Part shown: one piece after another, positions 10,380 through 20,533 of the stretch
Position numbering within the stretch: the stretch's first letter is position 1
Layout of the letters: every line of letters starts with the position of its first letter
Assembly (NCBI RefSeq): GCF_052857255.1
Contig: NC_135502.1
Location: 189,607,257-189,671,256 of the forward strand
Source of the DNA: Amblyomma americanum
Lineage: Eukaryota; Arthropoda; Arachnida; Ixodida; Ixodidae
Direction of reading: 5' to 3'
Length of the DNA stretch: 64,000 nt
The notes under the pieces: generated by a model
The model's database searches: none
What the model was told of the DNA's origin: nothing
What the model saw: only the letters and a program-made list of their open reading frames with translations
Made by a program: the position numbers and the translations under genes

Positions 10380-10700
10380 TTGATGACCCGGCCTAAAAAT
10401 CCTCTCCTGACCCCCGCTCTTCGACACAACCTTCCCGACACCTGCATGGACGGTGCACCAGTTACCCCTCTGATTGACACGGGCACAAACATTTCTGTCT
10501 TGAGCTCCTCCTTTCGCCGTCGTCTGAAGAAGTTCGTGACACCCGCCGTTTAATCAACCCTTCGTGTCGCCGACGGCACTGCTGCTGCCGTCGTTGGAAT
10601 CTGCACTGCGCGTGTTTGCATTACTGGTTGTACTACACCCGTCCTCGTCACTGTGCTCGACCACTTCCCCCACGAGTGATCCTCGGCATCGGCTTTTTGC
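10380..10700 (+). pseudogene. pol: Gypsy-A aspartic protease region (broken)
   Basis: The catalytic triplet DTG lies at 10476-10484 within PLIDTGTNISVLSSSF, the standard retropepsin active-site context. A TAA soon after, near 10550, breaks the frame. HEVILGIGFL-like sequence near 10670 matches the C-terminal part of retropepsin. The protease would cleave the Gag-Pol polyprotein, but this copy cannot make an intact one. Confidence 0.7.
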
Positions 10701-11192
10701 CGCTCTGCTCTGAACGCGCCGATTCTAAACCGCCCCGCTTAAGTGCCGCAGAATTCACTCGCCTGACGCATGATGCTGCATTCTATATTCCAATCTCCCC
10801 GTTTCCCCCGTTCCTGATCGTGCCTACGCCACTTATCCAATGCAGTATGTTGTACTTCAGCGCAACGTCATCCTGCTACACACCTTCCTGACCGTCACCG
10901 GTAACCACACCTGCCTTCCGATTCTAAACATCATCCTTTCTACTCAAGTTTTACACTGTGGATTCATACTCGCCAACTATTTCCTTTTGCCGAATGCACA
11001 GTTTCTGCTGTCACGGCTGAGCCTCCGTCTGGTCTCCAAAACCCCCGACCGGCCGCTTCACGCCCGGACCTTGCTTCTGCAATGATCGGTGCAGATTTGC
11101 CACCTGACCACGCCACTGCCCTCTACATCCTCTGAGTTCCCTAGAGCGACGCCTTCAATTTTGAGAATCGTCCCCTAGGCCAAACTACTGTC

Positions 11193-12370
11193 GTGACCCA
11201 TCGCATAAGCACGGGCGATGCCAGCTGCATACACAGACGACCTTATCGTGTATCCCTTCCTGAGCGCCATGTCATCCAGACGGAGATGGACAAGAAGCTG
11301 GCGGACAACATTATCGTGTCTTCTAGCAGTCAGTGGGCGTCCCCTGTGGTTTTGGTGAAAAAGAAAGATGGCAGTTGGCGCTTCTGTGTCCACTATCGTC
11401 ATCTTAATCAAACAACAAAGAAAGACATTTATCCTCCTCCGAGAATTGATGACGCCCTCGACTGCCTACACGGTGCCAGCTTTTTTTTTTCTGTCGATAT
11501 CCGTTCAGACTACTTACAAATTGCTGTTGAAAAATGGGACCGTGATGAGACAAGTTTTGGTAACCCCGATGGCTTGTACCAATATAAAGTCATTCCTTTC
11601 GGCCTCTGCAATGCTCTTTTCTGAAGGCTGTGCGCTAAAAAGACGTTCACAGGAAACAAAGAGGTAGAACCGACAGGAAGGTAGCGAATGCTCCTGCCAC
11701 CTGCGACAGTATTATGGACTCGCTCCTGCGTGGCTTCAAACGTGCTTGCGCTACCTAGATGACGTAGTTGTTTTCTTCATAAGTTTTTAAAACACAGTCT
11801 TTCTACTATCCTGGCGGTTGTCCGCCGCACCGGTCTCCAACTCAGCTCCAAGAAGTGCATCTTCGGCCTGCGCCAAATTAAGGGCCTCGGACATTTGGTT
11901 GATGCATGTGGCTTCAAGCCCTACCCGGACAAAGTTCGTACCGCACGCGAGTTCCCCCCTCCCCTTCCCTCCGTTTCTCAAGCTATGCGCGCAGCTTCCT
12001 CGGGCTCTGCTCGTATTTCCTCCGTTTTATACCGAACTTCGCCGACACGGCCCGTCCGCTTCCCACCCTCTTGAATAAAGGTGGATGTGCCTTTCTGCTG
12101 GGGCCCCGACCAAGCTCGCGCCTTCACCGCGCTTGTTGCGGCCCTCACTGCTCCACCTGCGCTGGCCAATTTCAACCCTTTTTCGCCTACCAAATTTCGC
12201 ACCGATGCCTGTGGCCACAGTATTTGCGCCATCCTCGCACAGCGCCAGCACGACGGCAATCGTGCCATTGCCTACGCCAGCCGCCTGATATCTCCCTCCG
12301 AATGTAACTATTCCATTAATGAGCGAGCCTGGGTCGCTGGGCATTGCGCTTGCAGGAATACACAATTACT
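11193..12370 (+). pseudogene. pol: Gypsy-A reverse transcriptase and RNase H (broken)
   Basis: The RT starts with RPYRVSLPERHVIQTEM. It has the conserved WASPVVLVKKKDGSWRFC and DIYPPPRIDDALD blocks and IPFGLC, then is interrupted at 11616-11686 by a 71-bp insertion. It resumes with MDSLLRGF, and the catalytic YLDD is at ~11753-11764. A degenerate thumb region follows. RNase H sequence runs from ~12080 (VPFCWGPDQARAF, FRTDACGHSICAILAQRQ, IAYASRLISPSECNYS). Several frame changes and stops are present. Confidence 0.8.
11616..11686. other. 71-bp insertion in the Gypsy-A RT
   Basis: The RT reading at LCNA breaks at 11615 and resumes at 11687. AATGCT is present on both sides (11610-11615 and 11687-11692), like a short target duplication. 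The inserted sequence contains GCGCTAAAAAGACG and GAAACAAAGAGG, which resemble short dispersed tick repeats as I remember them. It has no terminal inverted repeat I can see and no coding capacity. Confidence 0.5.
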
Positions 12371-12579
12371 GTTGTCTACAAGTCCGACCAGTTGCACTAA
12401 GACGCTGGCTGCTTGTCCGGCCATCCTGTCGAACACCCTGATTCCCAAAACCATGATACCGACGATTGTGTTTTGTCCGTCTCGGACTTTCTACACATCG
12501 GGAACGAGCAGCGCCGTTAACCGTCTCTGCGCCCCATCCAAGGCCGCCTCTACAGCGCCCCTTCCAATCCTGCTCTGAG

Positions 12580-13640
12580 CCAGTTCATGCTGCATCACGA
12601 TACCCTGTACCGTCGCAATATGCACCCTGATGGCTCCGGCCTCTTTCGTCTCGTCTCGACGCATCTCCGCTCCACAGTACTTTCCCAGCTTCATGACGCG
12701 CCTACTGCAGGGTACTTCTGCGTGTACCGTACATACGACAGCGTGCGCCGGAGGATCTTCGGGCGTGGTCTTTTCCGCTATGTCTACGGTTACGTTGCTG
12801 CCTGCGATCCATGTCAAGGCCAGAAAATGCCCCCGGTACGGCCTGGTGGCCAGCTTCAGCCCATCAACATTCCGGCTTGCCCACTTTTCCGTGCTGGTCT
12901 CAATCTGCTTGGGTCTTTTCCCACATCAACATCCGGAAACAAGTGAATTGCCGTTGCGGCCGATTACACTATCCGGCGCGCTAACACGCGCATTATATCG
13001 CGGCCCCTGCTTTCTTTCTAAAGTGGTCCACGACCTTCTCCGCTCCTGCTCCACTCGTCACAAGTTCACAATGGCTTACTTTCCACAACCAACCGCATAA
13101 CAGAGCGCCTTAACCGCGCCCTGACAGACGTGCTGTCAATGTATGTCTCCGACCACCGTCGTGAATGGGACATCAGTTTACCGTTCGTGACGTTCGCTTA
13201 CAATTCCTCACGCCATGATACCACCGGATACTCCCCCTTCTACGTACTCTTAGGCCGTGACCCGGTACTACCTTTTGACAGTTTGCTGCCTAATGACCCT
13301 TCTGCCAGCACTTACGCTTGTGACGCCATTGCTGGTGTGACACCGCCCGCTGAATCGCTCAGGATCGTATCGACGCTTCTCAGACCGCTCAAAATCTTCG
13401 TTACGACCAATTTCCCCGAGACGTGCTCTACCGTCCGGCTCCCTGGTACTCCTGTGGCTCCCTGCACACCGTGTGGTCCTGTGTGAGAAGCTCCTGCCTC
13501 CTTACGTCGGTCTTTACCGCGTCTTGAGGCAACTCCGTAGTGTGACCTACGAACTGACACCACTGCACCCCGACTCTCCTTCCACGTCCCCCTCCACGTA
13601 GCTTTTGCACGTCGCCAGTCTTAAACCCTACCATTCGCCC
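12580..13640 (+). pseudogene. pol: Gypsy-A integrase (broken)
   Basis: Fragments in order are: SQLHDAPTAGYF...DSVRRRIF...CDPCQGQK (HHCC zinc-binding domain, ~12680-12830), NLLGSFPTSTSGNK with a TGA after it (start of the DDE core, ~12890-12945), and the C-terminal WDISLPFVTFAYNSS and GYSPFYVLLGRDP (~13150-13260). The middle of the catalytic core is missing or unreadable. The 3-prime LTR begins after a G-rich tract at 13690-13700. Confidence 0.75.
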
Positions 13641-13706
13641 ACACCATCCTTAGGACGCCCAGGGACTGTGCCTTTCTCCGCGGGATGGAAGGGGGGGAGG
13701 TGCTAG

Positions 13707-13860
13707 TGTTATGGCGCACAGTCGCGAACTGAAGACGACGTTGCTCTGACTGGGCTGTTGACGACGACGAGGACGGTGCAGATAGTGCTTGAATGACGGG
13801 TTTTGTTGTGTCTTCGGTGTGCATCCTATCATTTCTGCTGCCGAACTAACCCCGTAATGA
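13707..13860 (+). repeat. Gypsy-A 3-prime LTR
   Basis: 154 bp aligning with 2677-2843, preceded by a purine-rich tract (GGAAGGGGGGGAGG) that fits a polypurine tract a few bases upstream. It is followed by TATAT, the possible target duplication. Confidence 0.8.
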
Positions 13861-13865
13861 TATAT

Positions 13866-15085
13866 TCTCAAGATCCAAGAAGACCCATGTAGGTAGGCGT
13901 AGAGGAAAGCCCAAGAATCCTTTTAACGATTTTCGAAAATTTCGTTCATGTGAAACGCAATTAGCATCATTCACTCACAATCTTCATACCATTGATAAAG
14001 GCTCAATAGCTGACTGCATATTTCTTGATTTCAAGAAAGCTTTTGAAAACGTTTGTCATCGACTCCTCCTCTTCTAACTAGCCAAACTAAACCTTGAACC
14101 AAACATGCTACTTTGGCTTGAACAATTTCTTTTAAACCGTTCCCAGTTTGTATCATCTAACAATCGCAACTCATAATTATGTTCCGTTTGTTCTGGCGTG
14201 CCTCATGGCTCTGTGTTTGGTCCTCTGTGGTTCCTAATATACATTAATGACCTACCTGACTGTGTATCCTCTAACATTCATTTATTTGCTGATGATTGTG
14301 TTGTCTTTCGGGAAATTAACAGTTCGGACGATACTAATGCCTTGCAACATGATATGAATGCTATTACTAATTGGTGTGACTTGTGGAAAATGGACCTTAA
14401 TGCATCTAAATGTAAAGCCCTACGTGTCTCTCGAAATTCCTGTAGTCCTAGCGTCTAATGCCTAAATAACAGTGCGCTCGAATCCGTCACTTCCTATCGT
14501 TATCTCGGCATTGAAACCTCTTCTGATCTTACTTCGTCCCTTCACATTAACGCCCTAATTAACAATGCTAATCGCATGCTTGGTTATCTTCGCAGTAATT
14601 TTTTTCTGCCCCCCCTCTCACTCAAAGTTCTCCTGTACAAAACACAAATCCGTAGCAAACTAGAATACGCTGCATCCATTTGGGACCCTAGCTGTGCTGA
14701 CCTAACCTATGCCGTGGAGCTTGTACAGAATAATTCCGTTCGTTTCATCCTGCATAACTACAATCGTACTGCTTGCATATCATCAATGAAACGCATGTTA
14801 AACCTTGCTTCATTAGCTTCTCGTCGGAAATTTTCTCGAATTTGTTTATTCGATAAAATATTTCATATTTGTCCCAAGATGCGTAGCGCACTCATCCCTT
14901 CGCCTTCGTACCTCTAATCTCATCTGGACCACTCACACAAGGTTGGAATTGCTCCAATCAGGACGAAAACATGCCGCAACTCCTTCATTCCTCAAACATC
15001 CTAAAACTGGAACCACCTTCCCGAACCAATTGCCAGCATCGTAGACATTACTCATTTTAGAACCGCATTAGCCACCATTGTATAT
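13866..15085 (+). pseudogene. CR1-like LINE RT fragment, left part
   Basis: Degenerate RT of a non-LTR element: SIADCIFLDFKKAFENVCH (13990-14060), GVPHGSVFGPLWFLIYINDLPD (14195-14260) and HLFADDCVVF (~14280-14310, catalytic FADD), then NWCDLWKMDLNASKCKAL and SYRYLGIE. The C-terminal domain reads KVLLYKTQIRSKLEYAASIWDP (14620-14690). Stops and frameshifts are frequent, so it is dead. It is cut at 15085 by Gypsy-B, and its 3-prime tail lies beyond at 20690. No endonuclease part is visible, so the copy is 5-prime truncated, as is usual for LINEs. Confidence 0.85.
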
Positions 15086-15237
15086 TGCCAGGTGGCGTTC
15101 GTGGCGCTCGGAAAGAAGACGACGCTCGTGGTGCTCTCGTTTTGAAAGACGTTGAAGTTCGCCGTCTCGCCAACTGAAGGACGTGCTGCCGAGCCCTGCC
15201 TTCTAACAGGTCCTCTCTTGTCACCAACACCGTGACA
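15086..15237 (+). repeat. Gypsy-B 5-prime LTR
   Basis: 152 bp, TG...CA ends, identical by eye to 20534-20685. No clear TATA box is seen inside it. The sequence just after the LTR (TCTGGTGGAGGTCG) holds the expected primer-binding position, but I cannot name the tRNA. Confidence 0.92.
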
Positions 15238-15263
15238 AATCTGGTGGAGGTCGAATCGATCTC

Positions 15264-16640
15264 ATGTCCCGTACCCCAACCGTTAGTCGGAGCTCCAGTC
15301 CAATTCCCGTCACGACGCCTGTTCACCGTACTCGCCGCCGGATTCGAGGCTTACCCCCCGAGCCTGTTCCATCCGGTATGTCCACGGAGCAACCTGCCTT
15401 GAGCATCCCAATGCCTGGGGCGTCGACACCCTACTTCACGCTCCAGAACCCCCGCATCCCGAAGTCCTTCCACGGCGACATCTTTGAAGACGTGGAAGAC
15501 TGGTTGCAGCACTACGAGCGCGTTGCCGCATTCAACCAGTGGGATGACGCCGCCCAGCTCCGGAACGTCTACTTTAGCCTGGAGGACGGCGCTCGGATTT
15601 GGTTCGAGAACCGCGAAGATCAGCTGGTCTCTTGGAGTGAGTTCCGGCGTCGGCTCCTAGACACATACGGCAGCTCGGATCGTCGCGGACGGGCAGAACG
15701 CGCTCTGCAATCTCGCGTTCAGCTGCCCAATGAAAATGTTGCAGCGTATGTCGAGGACATGACGCGCCTTTTCAGACGCGCGGACCCTGCAATGCCCGAG
15801 GACAAAAAACTGCGCCATCTCATGCGTGGCGTCAAGGAGCAACTTTTTGCCGGCCTCGTCCGCAGCCCTCCGAAGACTGTCGCCGAGTTCCTCACTGAGT
15901 CTTCCACAATCGAGAGGGTTCTTCAGCAAAGAGCATCCGCGTACGATCGACCCGTATCCGCCGCCTCCGTTTCCAGCGAGTTACCGTTCCACGGCACCGA
16001 TGCCTCCCGGATACGCGATCTCATACGGTCGATTGTGCACGAAGAAATCCGGCAGCTGTACGGGGCCCCTACCACAGCTCAAAGCTCCATGGCGACCTTT
16101 GTCCGCGAGGAGGTGCAGCAAGTGCTCCGGCCGTCCTTACCTGCCGGTGAGGCTCGTCCATCCCCTCCTCCTTTCGCGCCTGACCGTCGTCTCACCTACG
16201 CCGAAGCCCTGCAGTCCCCTGCTCCAGCACCGGCGTCCTTCGTTCCGGCTCCTGCTGAAGTGCCGGGGCCGCCTGCACCCGTGCTGCAGTACGTGGAAGC
16301 TCCCCGACCGTCCGCGCGCAAAGCCGACGTGTGGCGCACATCCGACAGACGCCCCCTATGCTTTCACTGCGGGGAACCAGGTCACCTGTATCGGCACTGC
16401 CCCTACCGCCGTCTGGGCCTCGAAGGGTTTCCCCCCGATTCTCCTCGACCCCGCTATGGCGAACGACCCAGGGCCGTCGCGGATTTTCTTGAAGACCAAC
16501 GTTGGCAACAGTCTCGTCGCCAGCGGGCTCGATCCCCATCGCCCGGGAGTCGTCCTTCACCTTCTACCGCGAGTTTTTCCCGGGCGGCGCAAGGCCGGTC
16601 GCCCAGCCCACGGCGGGAAAACTGCAACCAGCGACCTTAG
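15264..16640 (+). CDS. gag: Gypsy-B Gag polyprotein
   Basis: 458 aa from ATG 15264, 26 bp after the LTR. Residues ~60-210 hold the Retrotrans_gag capsid domain (FEDVEDWLQHYERVAAFNQW, ARIWFENREDQLVSWSEF, LPNENVAAYVEDMTRLFRRA). Residues ~280-350 are a Pro/Ala-rich linker. A single zinc knuckle, CFHCGEPGHLYRHC, lies near residues 365-380. The C-terminal tail is Arg/Ser/Pro-rich and probably binds RNA. Gag forms the virus-like particle. The last ~145 bases overlap the pol frame, so pol is probably made by a -1 shift. The frame is intact. Confidence 0.92.
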   Translation: MSRTPTVSRSSSPIPVTTPVHRTRRRIRGLPPEPVPSGMSTEQPALSIPMPGASTPYFTLQNPRIPKSFHGDIFEDVEDWLQHYERVAAFNQWDDAAQLRNVYFSLEDGARIWFENREDQLVSWSEFRRRLLDTYGSSDRRGRAERALQSRVQLPNENVAAYVEDMTRLFRRADPAMPEDKKLRHLMRGVKEQLFAGLVRSPPKTVAEFLTESSTIERVLQQRASAYDRPVSAASVSSELPFHGTDASRIRDLIRSIVHEEIRQLYGAPTTAQSSMATFVREEVQQVLRPSLPAGEARPSPPPFAPDRRLTYAEALQSPAPAPASFVPAPAEVPGPPAPVLQYVEAPRPSARKADVWRTSDRRPLCFHCGEPGHLYRHCPYRRLGLEGFPPDSPRPRYGERPRAVADFLEDQRWQQSRRQRARSPSPGSRPSPSTASFSRAAQGRSPSPRRENCNQRP

Positions 16641-19600
16641 GGGGTGGGCTCGCTGGACGTCGTTCTGAGGGGGACCCCCCATCGCCGCGGGCACGACATG
16701 CCGACGCCTCGCGGGTTCCGAAGTCCGCGGTCACCATTCACTCCGACACAGCGACACTCCCTCGACATAACGACGCTTCGACGGTTCCGAGGTCCGCAGT
16801 ACCCGTTCGCTTCGACACATCGACACTGACACATGACGGCGCCTCACCGATTCAGACGCCCGCATTCTCCGATACTTCCGACGCACTGACCCCATTAGAA
16901 AGCACACGCCACGCCGACGAACTACCGGTGGCACAGCCTGCAGACAACGACGCCTGTGCCCGATCATCCTCTCCGGAGCCTGCATCTCGTGAGCGGCTTT
17001 CCTTAGACATACCTGTGATGCTGGATGGTCGCCACGTTCGAGCGTTATTAGATACTGGTGCTGATTATTCGATTTTAAGCAGCCAGCTCGCCGCCGTCCT
17101 CAAAAAGGTTCTCACGCCATGGGCTGGCACACACGTTCGCACTGCGGGCGGTCATTTGATTGCACCTCTCGGCATGTGCACCGCCCGAGTTCAAATCCGG
17201 GAGTCCACATTTGTCGTCTGCTGTCTTGTTCTGAATAACTGTTCGCGCGACCTCATCTTAGGTGCCGACTTTCTGCGTGAATATGGGGCGAATATTGACC
17301 TACGCGATAACAAGGTCACGTTTTCAACTGAGAGTGCTGTCGCCCTCCCCAACGCGCCGCGACCAAGCCAGACACTTCGAGTTTCTACGGACACAGTCAC
17401 CCTGCCGCCTCGAACCAGCGCCTTCATTACGGTTGAGTGCGAATCATTTCAAGACGGTGACGCCATCGCCGAAACCAACCTGTCATTACTGTTGACGCAA
17501 GGCGTGTGCGTGGCCCGCAGTCTGATCCATCTTCACAGTGGCCAGTCACAGGTACTTGCTACCAATTTTTCGCACGAGCATCGGCATCTTTTTCGCGGCA
17601 CTTCCGTAGCCTTTATCGAACGCATCTCCGATGTTTCCGAGTGCTTCTCCTCAGAACCAGTGCAGCCTCCTTTTCCCCTCGAGAGCCTCGATGTCAACTC
17701 CGCGCTGTCAACCAGCCAAAGGGAGCAGCTGTGTGCACTATTGCTCGAATTCAGACAGTGTTTCGCCTCCTCGTCGAAAGTGCGTCAAACTACCATAGCC
17801 AAGCACCACATCGTGACGTACGATGACGTACACCCGATCCGTCAACACCCCTATCGGGTATCGTCTACAGAGCGCGAAGTCATTAAGTCCCAAGTTAAGG
17901 AGATGCTCGAAGATGACGTTATTCAGCCTTCCAACAGCCCATGGTCCTCGCCGGTCGTCCTCGTTAAAAAGAAAGACGGCACCCTCCGTTTCTGCGTCGA
18001 TTACCGGAAGCTGAATGCAGTCACGAAGAAGGACGTTTACCCATTGCCACGTATTGACGACTCTCTTGACCGCCTTCGGCGCGCTCGTTATTTTTCGTCC
18101 ATCGACCTAAAAAGTGGCTACTGGCAAATTGAGGTCGATGAGCGGGATCGTGAGAAGACGGCCTTTGTCACTCCCGACGGCCTTTATGAATTTAAAGTTC
18201 TACCTTTCGGTCTTTGTTCTGCGCCTGCCACATTTCAGCGGATGATGGACACTGTCCTTTCTGGTCTTAAATGGCAGTGTTGCCTAGTCTATCTCGACGA
18301 CGTGGTGGTTTTCGCCGACTCATTTAGTCAACACCTTGATCGCCTGCGGACGGTCCTCGAAGCCCTTCGTTCAGCTAACCTGACATTGAAGCCCCAAAAA
18401 TGCCACTTCGGTTACCAGGAGCTGAAATTTCTCGGCCATGTCGTCAGCGCCGCCGGCGTGAAGCCCGACCCCGACAAGCTGGCCGCGGTTGCGGAATTTC
18501 CACTGCCACGTGACAAGAAAGCTGTTCGGCGCTTCCTAGGGCTCTGCAGTTACTATCGGCGTTTTATCGAAAATTTCGCTGACCTCGCAGAACCGCTGAC
18601 TCGCCTCACCCGTGACACCACACCTTTTGTTTGGTCCCACGAGCAAGAAATGGCTTTCGCCGAGCTCCGCCTGCGACTTCAAACGCCGCCCGTTCTTGCC
18701 CATTTTGATGAGCGAGGTGACACTGAGATACACACCGACGCCAGCAACATCGGCCTCGGCGCGGTTCTCGTGCAACGCCAGGATGGCGTTGAACGAGTCA
18801 TCGCTTATGCAAGCCGCGCTCTGTCACGCGCAGAGATGAACTATTCGACGACAGAAAAAGAATGCCTCGCCATTATTTGGGCTGCTGCGAAATTTCGCCC
18901 CTATCTTTATGGACGCCCTTTCAAAGTGGTCACTGACCACCACTCCTTGTGTTGGTTGACCAACCTGCGTGACCCGTCTGGACGCCTGGCGCGATGGAGC
19001 CTTCGCCTGCAGGAGTTTGACCTCACCATTGTTTATAAGTCCGGACATAAGCATGAAGACGCCGACACCCTCTCTCGTGCGCCTGTCGAACTCGCAACCC
19101 CCGACACGGACGACGACATCAGTTTCCTTGGGGCTATCAATTCTTCTGATTTCTCAACCCAACAACGCGCCGATCCAGTGCTACGACCCCTCATCGATTA
19201 TTTGGAAGGCCAGCCAGCCACCGTTCCTAAATGTTTTTCTCGACACCTGTCGTCGTTTTCCCTGCAACGAGGCGTGCTCTATAAGAAGAACCCTGGTTCC
19301 AGTTCGCGCGCGTATCTCCTCGTCGTGCCGACAACACTTCAGGAGGAAATACTTTCTGCGTGCCATGACGAACCAACCTCTGGCCATTTAGGATACTCTC
19401 GCACGCTTTCCAGAATCCGCCAGCTGTTCTACTGGCCCAAACTCGCCACTGTTGTCAAACGCTATGTGCAGAGCTGTCGGCAATGTCAGCGCCGTAAGGC
19501 CCCGACCGCCAAGCCTCCGGGACTCCTCCAACCTATTGCACCACCACGCGCCCCATTCGATCAGGTCGGCATTGACCTTCTCGGTCCGTTCCCTTTGTCC

Positions 19601-20452
19601 TCGGGTGGCAACCGGTGCATCATCATTGCCACAGACTACCTCACTCGATACGCCGAGGCCAAAGCCTTACCCCGTGGCACAGCGTCCGAGGTTGCGGATT
19701 TCTTCGTGCATCAGATCGTACTTCGGCACGGCGCCCCGACCTACGTCATTACCGACCGAGGAACCTCATTTACTTCCCAGATGATGGCCGAAATTTTTCA
19801 GCTAAGCGGGACGACCCACCGGAAAACTACTGCTTACCACCCGCAGGCAAATGGGCTTACAGAGCGGCTTAATAAGACTATGGCGGACATGCTGGCGATG
19901 TACGTCGATGTACAACACAGGAATTGGGATACGATCATACCGTACGTGACATTCGCCTACAACACAGCAGTTCAAGAGACGACCCGTTTCACACCGTTCC
20001 GCCTCCTCTACGGCAGGGAGGTTCAGACGATGCTCGACGCAATGCTCCCTTGCGCAACCGATGACCATCTTTCTGCTGACGCTGAGGAGTTTACCCACGA
20101 AGCCGAGCAGGCTCGTCAGCTAGCCCGTATTCACATAACCCAGCAACAAGACAAAGACTCGCGGCGATACAACCTCCGGCACAGACAAGTCTCCTACCAT
20201 CCCGGCGACCAGGTTTGGGTATGGATACCTGTTCGACGACGCGGCTTGTCCGAAAAACTCATTTGCCGCTATTTCGGTCCCTACAAAGTCTTGCGGCGCG
20301 TCAGCGACGTTAATTACGAGGTAGAACCGGACGCTGAACTTTCCCAGCAGAGAACCCGTCGAAAGCCCCGGCCAGAGATCGTCCATGTTTTGCGCCTGAA
20401 GCCGTATTTGGCACGGGGACCCACCCAGAATCTTCGTGCCTCTCTTGTGTGA
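16493..20452 (+). CDS. pol: Gypsy-B Pol polyprotein (protease, RT, RNase H, integrase)
   Basis: The frame opens after a TGA at 16490 and runs to 20452 without a stop, ~1316 residues counted from 16502. There is no ATG at its start, consistent with expression as Gag-Pol. Numbering from 16502: protease DTG at 184-186; RT from ~440, with the KKKDGTLRFCVDYRKLN block and YLDD at 597-600; RNase H with IHTDAS, EKECLAI and TDHHSL; integrase with an HHCC domain (HDEPTSGH...CRQCQ) and the catalytic triad D1025, D1085 and E1121, the last two separated by the standard 35 residues. A GPY/F-like C-terminal module (RYFGPYKVLRRV) follows. No chromodomain is obvious. All catalytic residues are present. Confidence 0.94.
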   Translation, partial: RPTLATVSSPAGSIPIARESSFTFYREFFPGGARPVAQPTAGKLQPATLGGGLAGRRSEGDPPSPRARHADASRVPKSAVTIHSDTATLPRHNDASTVPRSAVPVRFDTSTLTHDGASPIQTPAFSDTSDALTPLESTRHADELPVAQPADNDACARSSSPEPASRERLSLDIPVMLDGRHVRALLDTGADYSILSSQLAAVLKKVLTPWAGTHVRTAGGHLIAPLGMCTARVQIRESTFVVCCLVLNNCSRDLILGADFLREYGANIDLRDNKVTFSTESAVALPNAPRPSQTLRVSTDTVTLPPRTSAFITVECESFQDGDAIAETNLSLLLTQGVCVARSLIHLHSGQSQVLATNFSHEHRHLFRGTSVAFIERISDVSECFSSEPVQPPFPLESLDVNSALSTSQREQLCALLLEFRQCFASSSKVRQTTIAKHHIVTYDDVHPIRQHPYRVSSTEREVIKSQVKEMLEDDVIQPSNSPWSSPVVLVKKKDGTLRFCVDYRKLNAVTKKDVYPLPRIDDSLDRLRRARYFSSIDLKSGYWQIEVDERDREKTAFVTPDGLYEFKVLPFGLCSAPATFQRMMDTVLSGLKWQCCLVYLDDVVVFADSFSQHLDRLRTVLEALRSANLTLKPQKCHFGYQELKFLGHVVSAAGVKPDPDKLAAVAEFPLPRDKKAVRRFLGLCSYYRRFIENFADLAEPLTRLTRDTTPFVWSHEQEMAFAELRLRLQTPPVLAHFDERGDTEIHTDASNIGLGAVLVQRQDGVERVIAYASRALSRAEMNYSTTEKECLAIIWAAAKFRPYLYGRPFKVVTDHHSLCWLTNLRDPSGRLARWSLRLQEFDLTIVYKSGHKHEDADTLSRAPVELATPDTDDDISFLGAINSSDFSTQQRADPVLRPLIDYLEGQPATVPKCFSRHLSSFSLQRGVLYKKNPGSSSRAYLLVVPTTLQEEILSACHDEPTSGHLGYSRTLSRIRQLFYWPKLATVVKRYVQSCRQCQRRKAPTAKPPGLLQPIAPPRAPFDQVGIDLLGPFPLSSGGNRCIIIATDYLTRYAEAKALPRGTASEVADFFVHQIVLRHGAPTYVITDRGTSFTSQMMAEIFQLSGTTHRKTTAYHPQANGLTERLNKTMADMLAMYVDVQHRNWDTIIPYVTFAYNTAVQETTRFTPFRLLYGREVQTMLDAMLPCATDDHLSADAEEFTHEAEQARQLARIHITQQQDKDSRRYNLRHRQVSYHPGDQVWVWIPVRRRGLSEKLICRYFGPYKVLRRVSDVNYEVEPDAELSQQRTRRKPRPEIVHVLRLKPYLARGPTQNLRASLV
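16574..16623 (+). promoter_or_regulatory. Candidate -1 frameshift region between gag and pol of Gypsy-B
   Basis: Within the overlap, five Ts followed by CC (16574-16580) let a tRNA on TTT re-pair perfectly on TTT one base back. Downstream GGGCG and CGCCC (about 16581 and 16600) can form a GC-rich stem. A second candidate, GGGAAAAC, lies at 16616-16623, close to the gag stop. Neither is a perfect X-XXY-YYZ heptamer in the gag frame, so the site is an inference. Confidence 0.35.
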
Positions 20453-20520
20453 TTAATTGTGCTTGTGTGTGCTTGTGTGTGTGCTTGTGTTCGCGCGCTC
20501 TTCTGCGCGTGTTTTTTTTT

Positions 20521-20533
20521 AAGAGGGGAGGAA
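20521..20533 (+). promoter_or_regulatory. Gypsy-B polypurine tract
   Basis: AAGAGGGGAGGAA lies directly against the 3-prime LTR. This is the standard position for the plus-strand primer in LTR element reverse transcription. Confidence 0.8.

Larger units (their letters stand above)
2677..13860 (+). mobile_element. Gypsy-A: decayed Ty3/gypsy LTR retrotransposon with a nested LINE and a gag minisatellite
   Basis: Two related LTRs bound the element. Both begin TGTTA and end near CCGTAATRA. A possible 5-bp target duplication, TATAT, lies at 2672-2676 and 13861-13865. Between the LTRs the order is gag, protease, reverse transcriptase, RNase H and integrase, all on the plus strand, as in Ty3/gypsy. 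Every domain carries stops or frameshifts, and the LTRs differ at many positions, so the insertion is old. About 6.3 kb of the 11.2 kb is later material: LINE-D at 3200-7695 and the 36-bp array at 8403-10190. TATAT is low-complexity, so the duplication is weaker evidence than the paired LTRs. Confidence 0.85.

Noticed and set aside
15826..16668. 280-codon plus-strand ORF overlapping Gypsy-B gag
   Set aside because: Shadow frame of gag; Pro/Arg-rich because of GC-rich codons, with no domain. The gag frame has the capsid and zinc-knuckle motifs.
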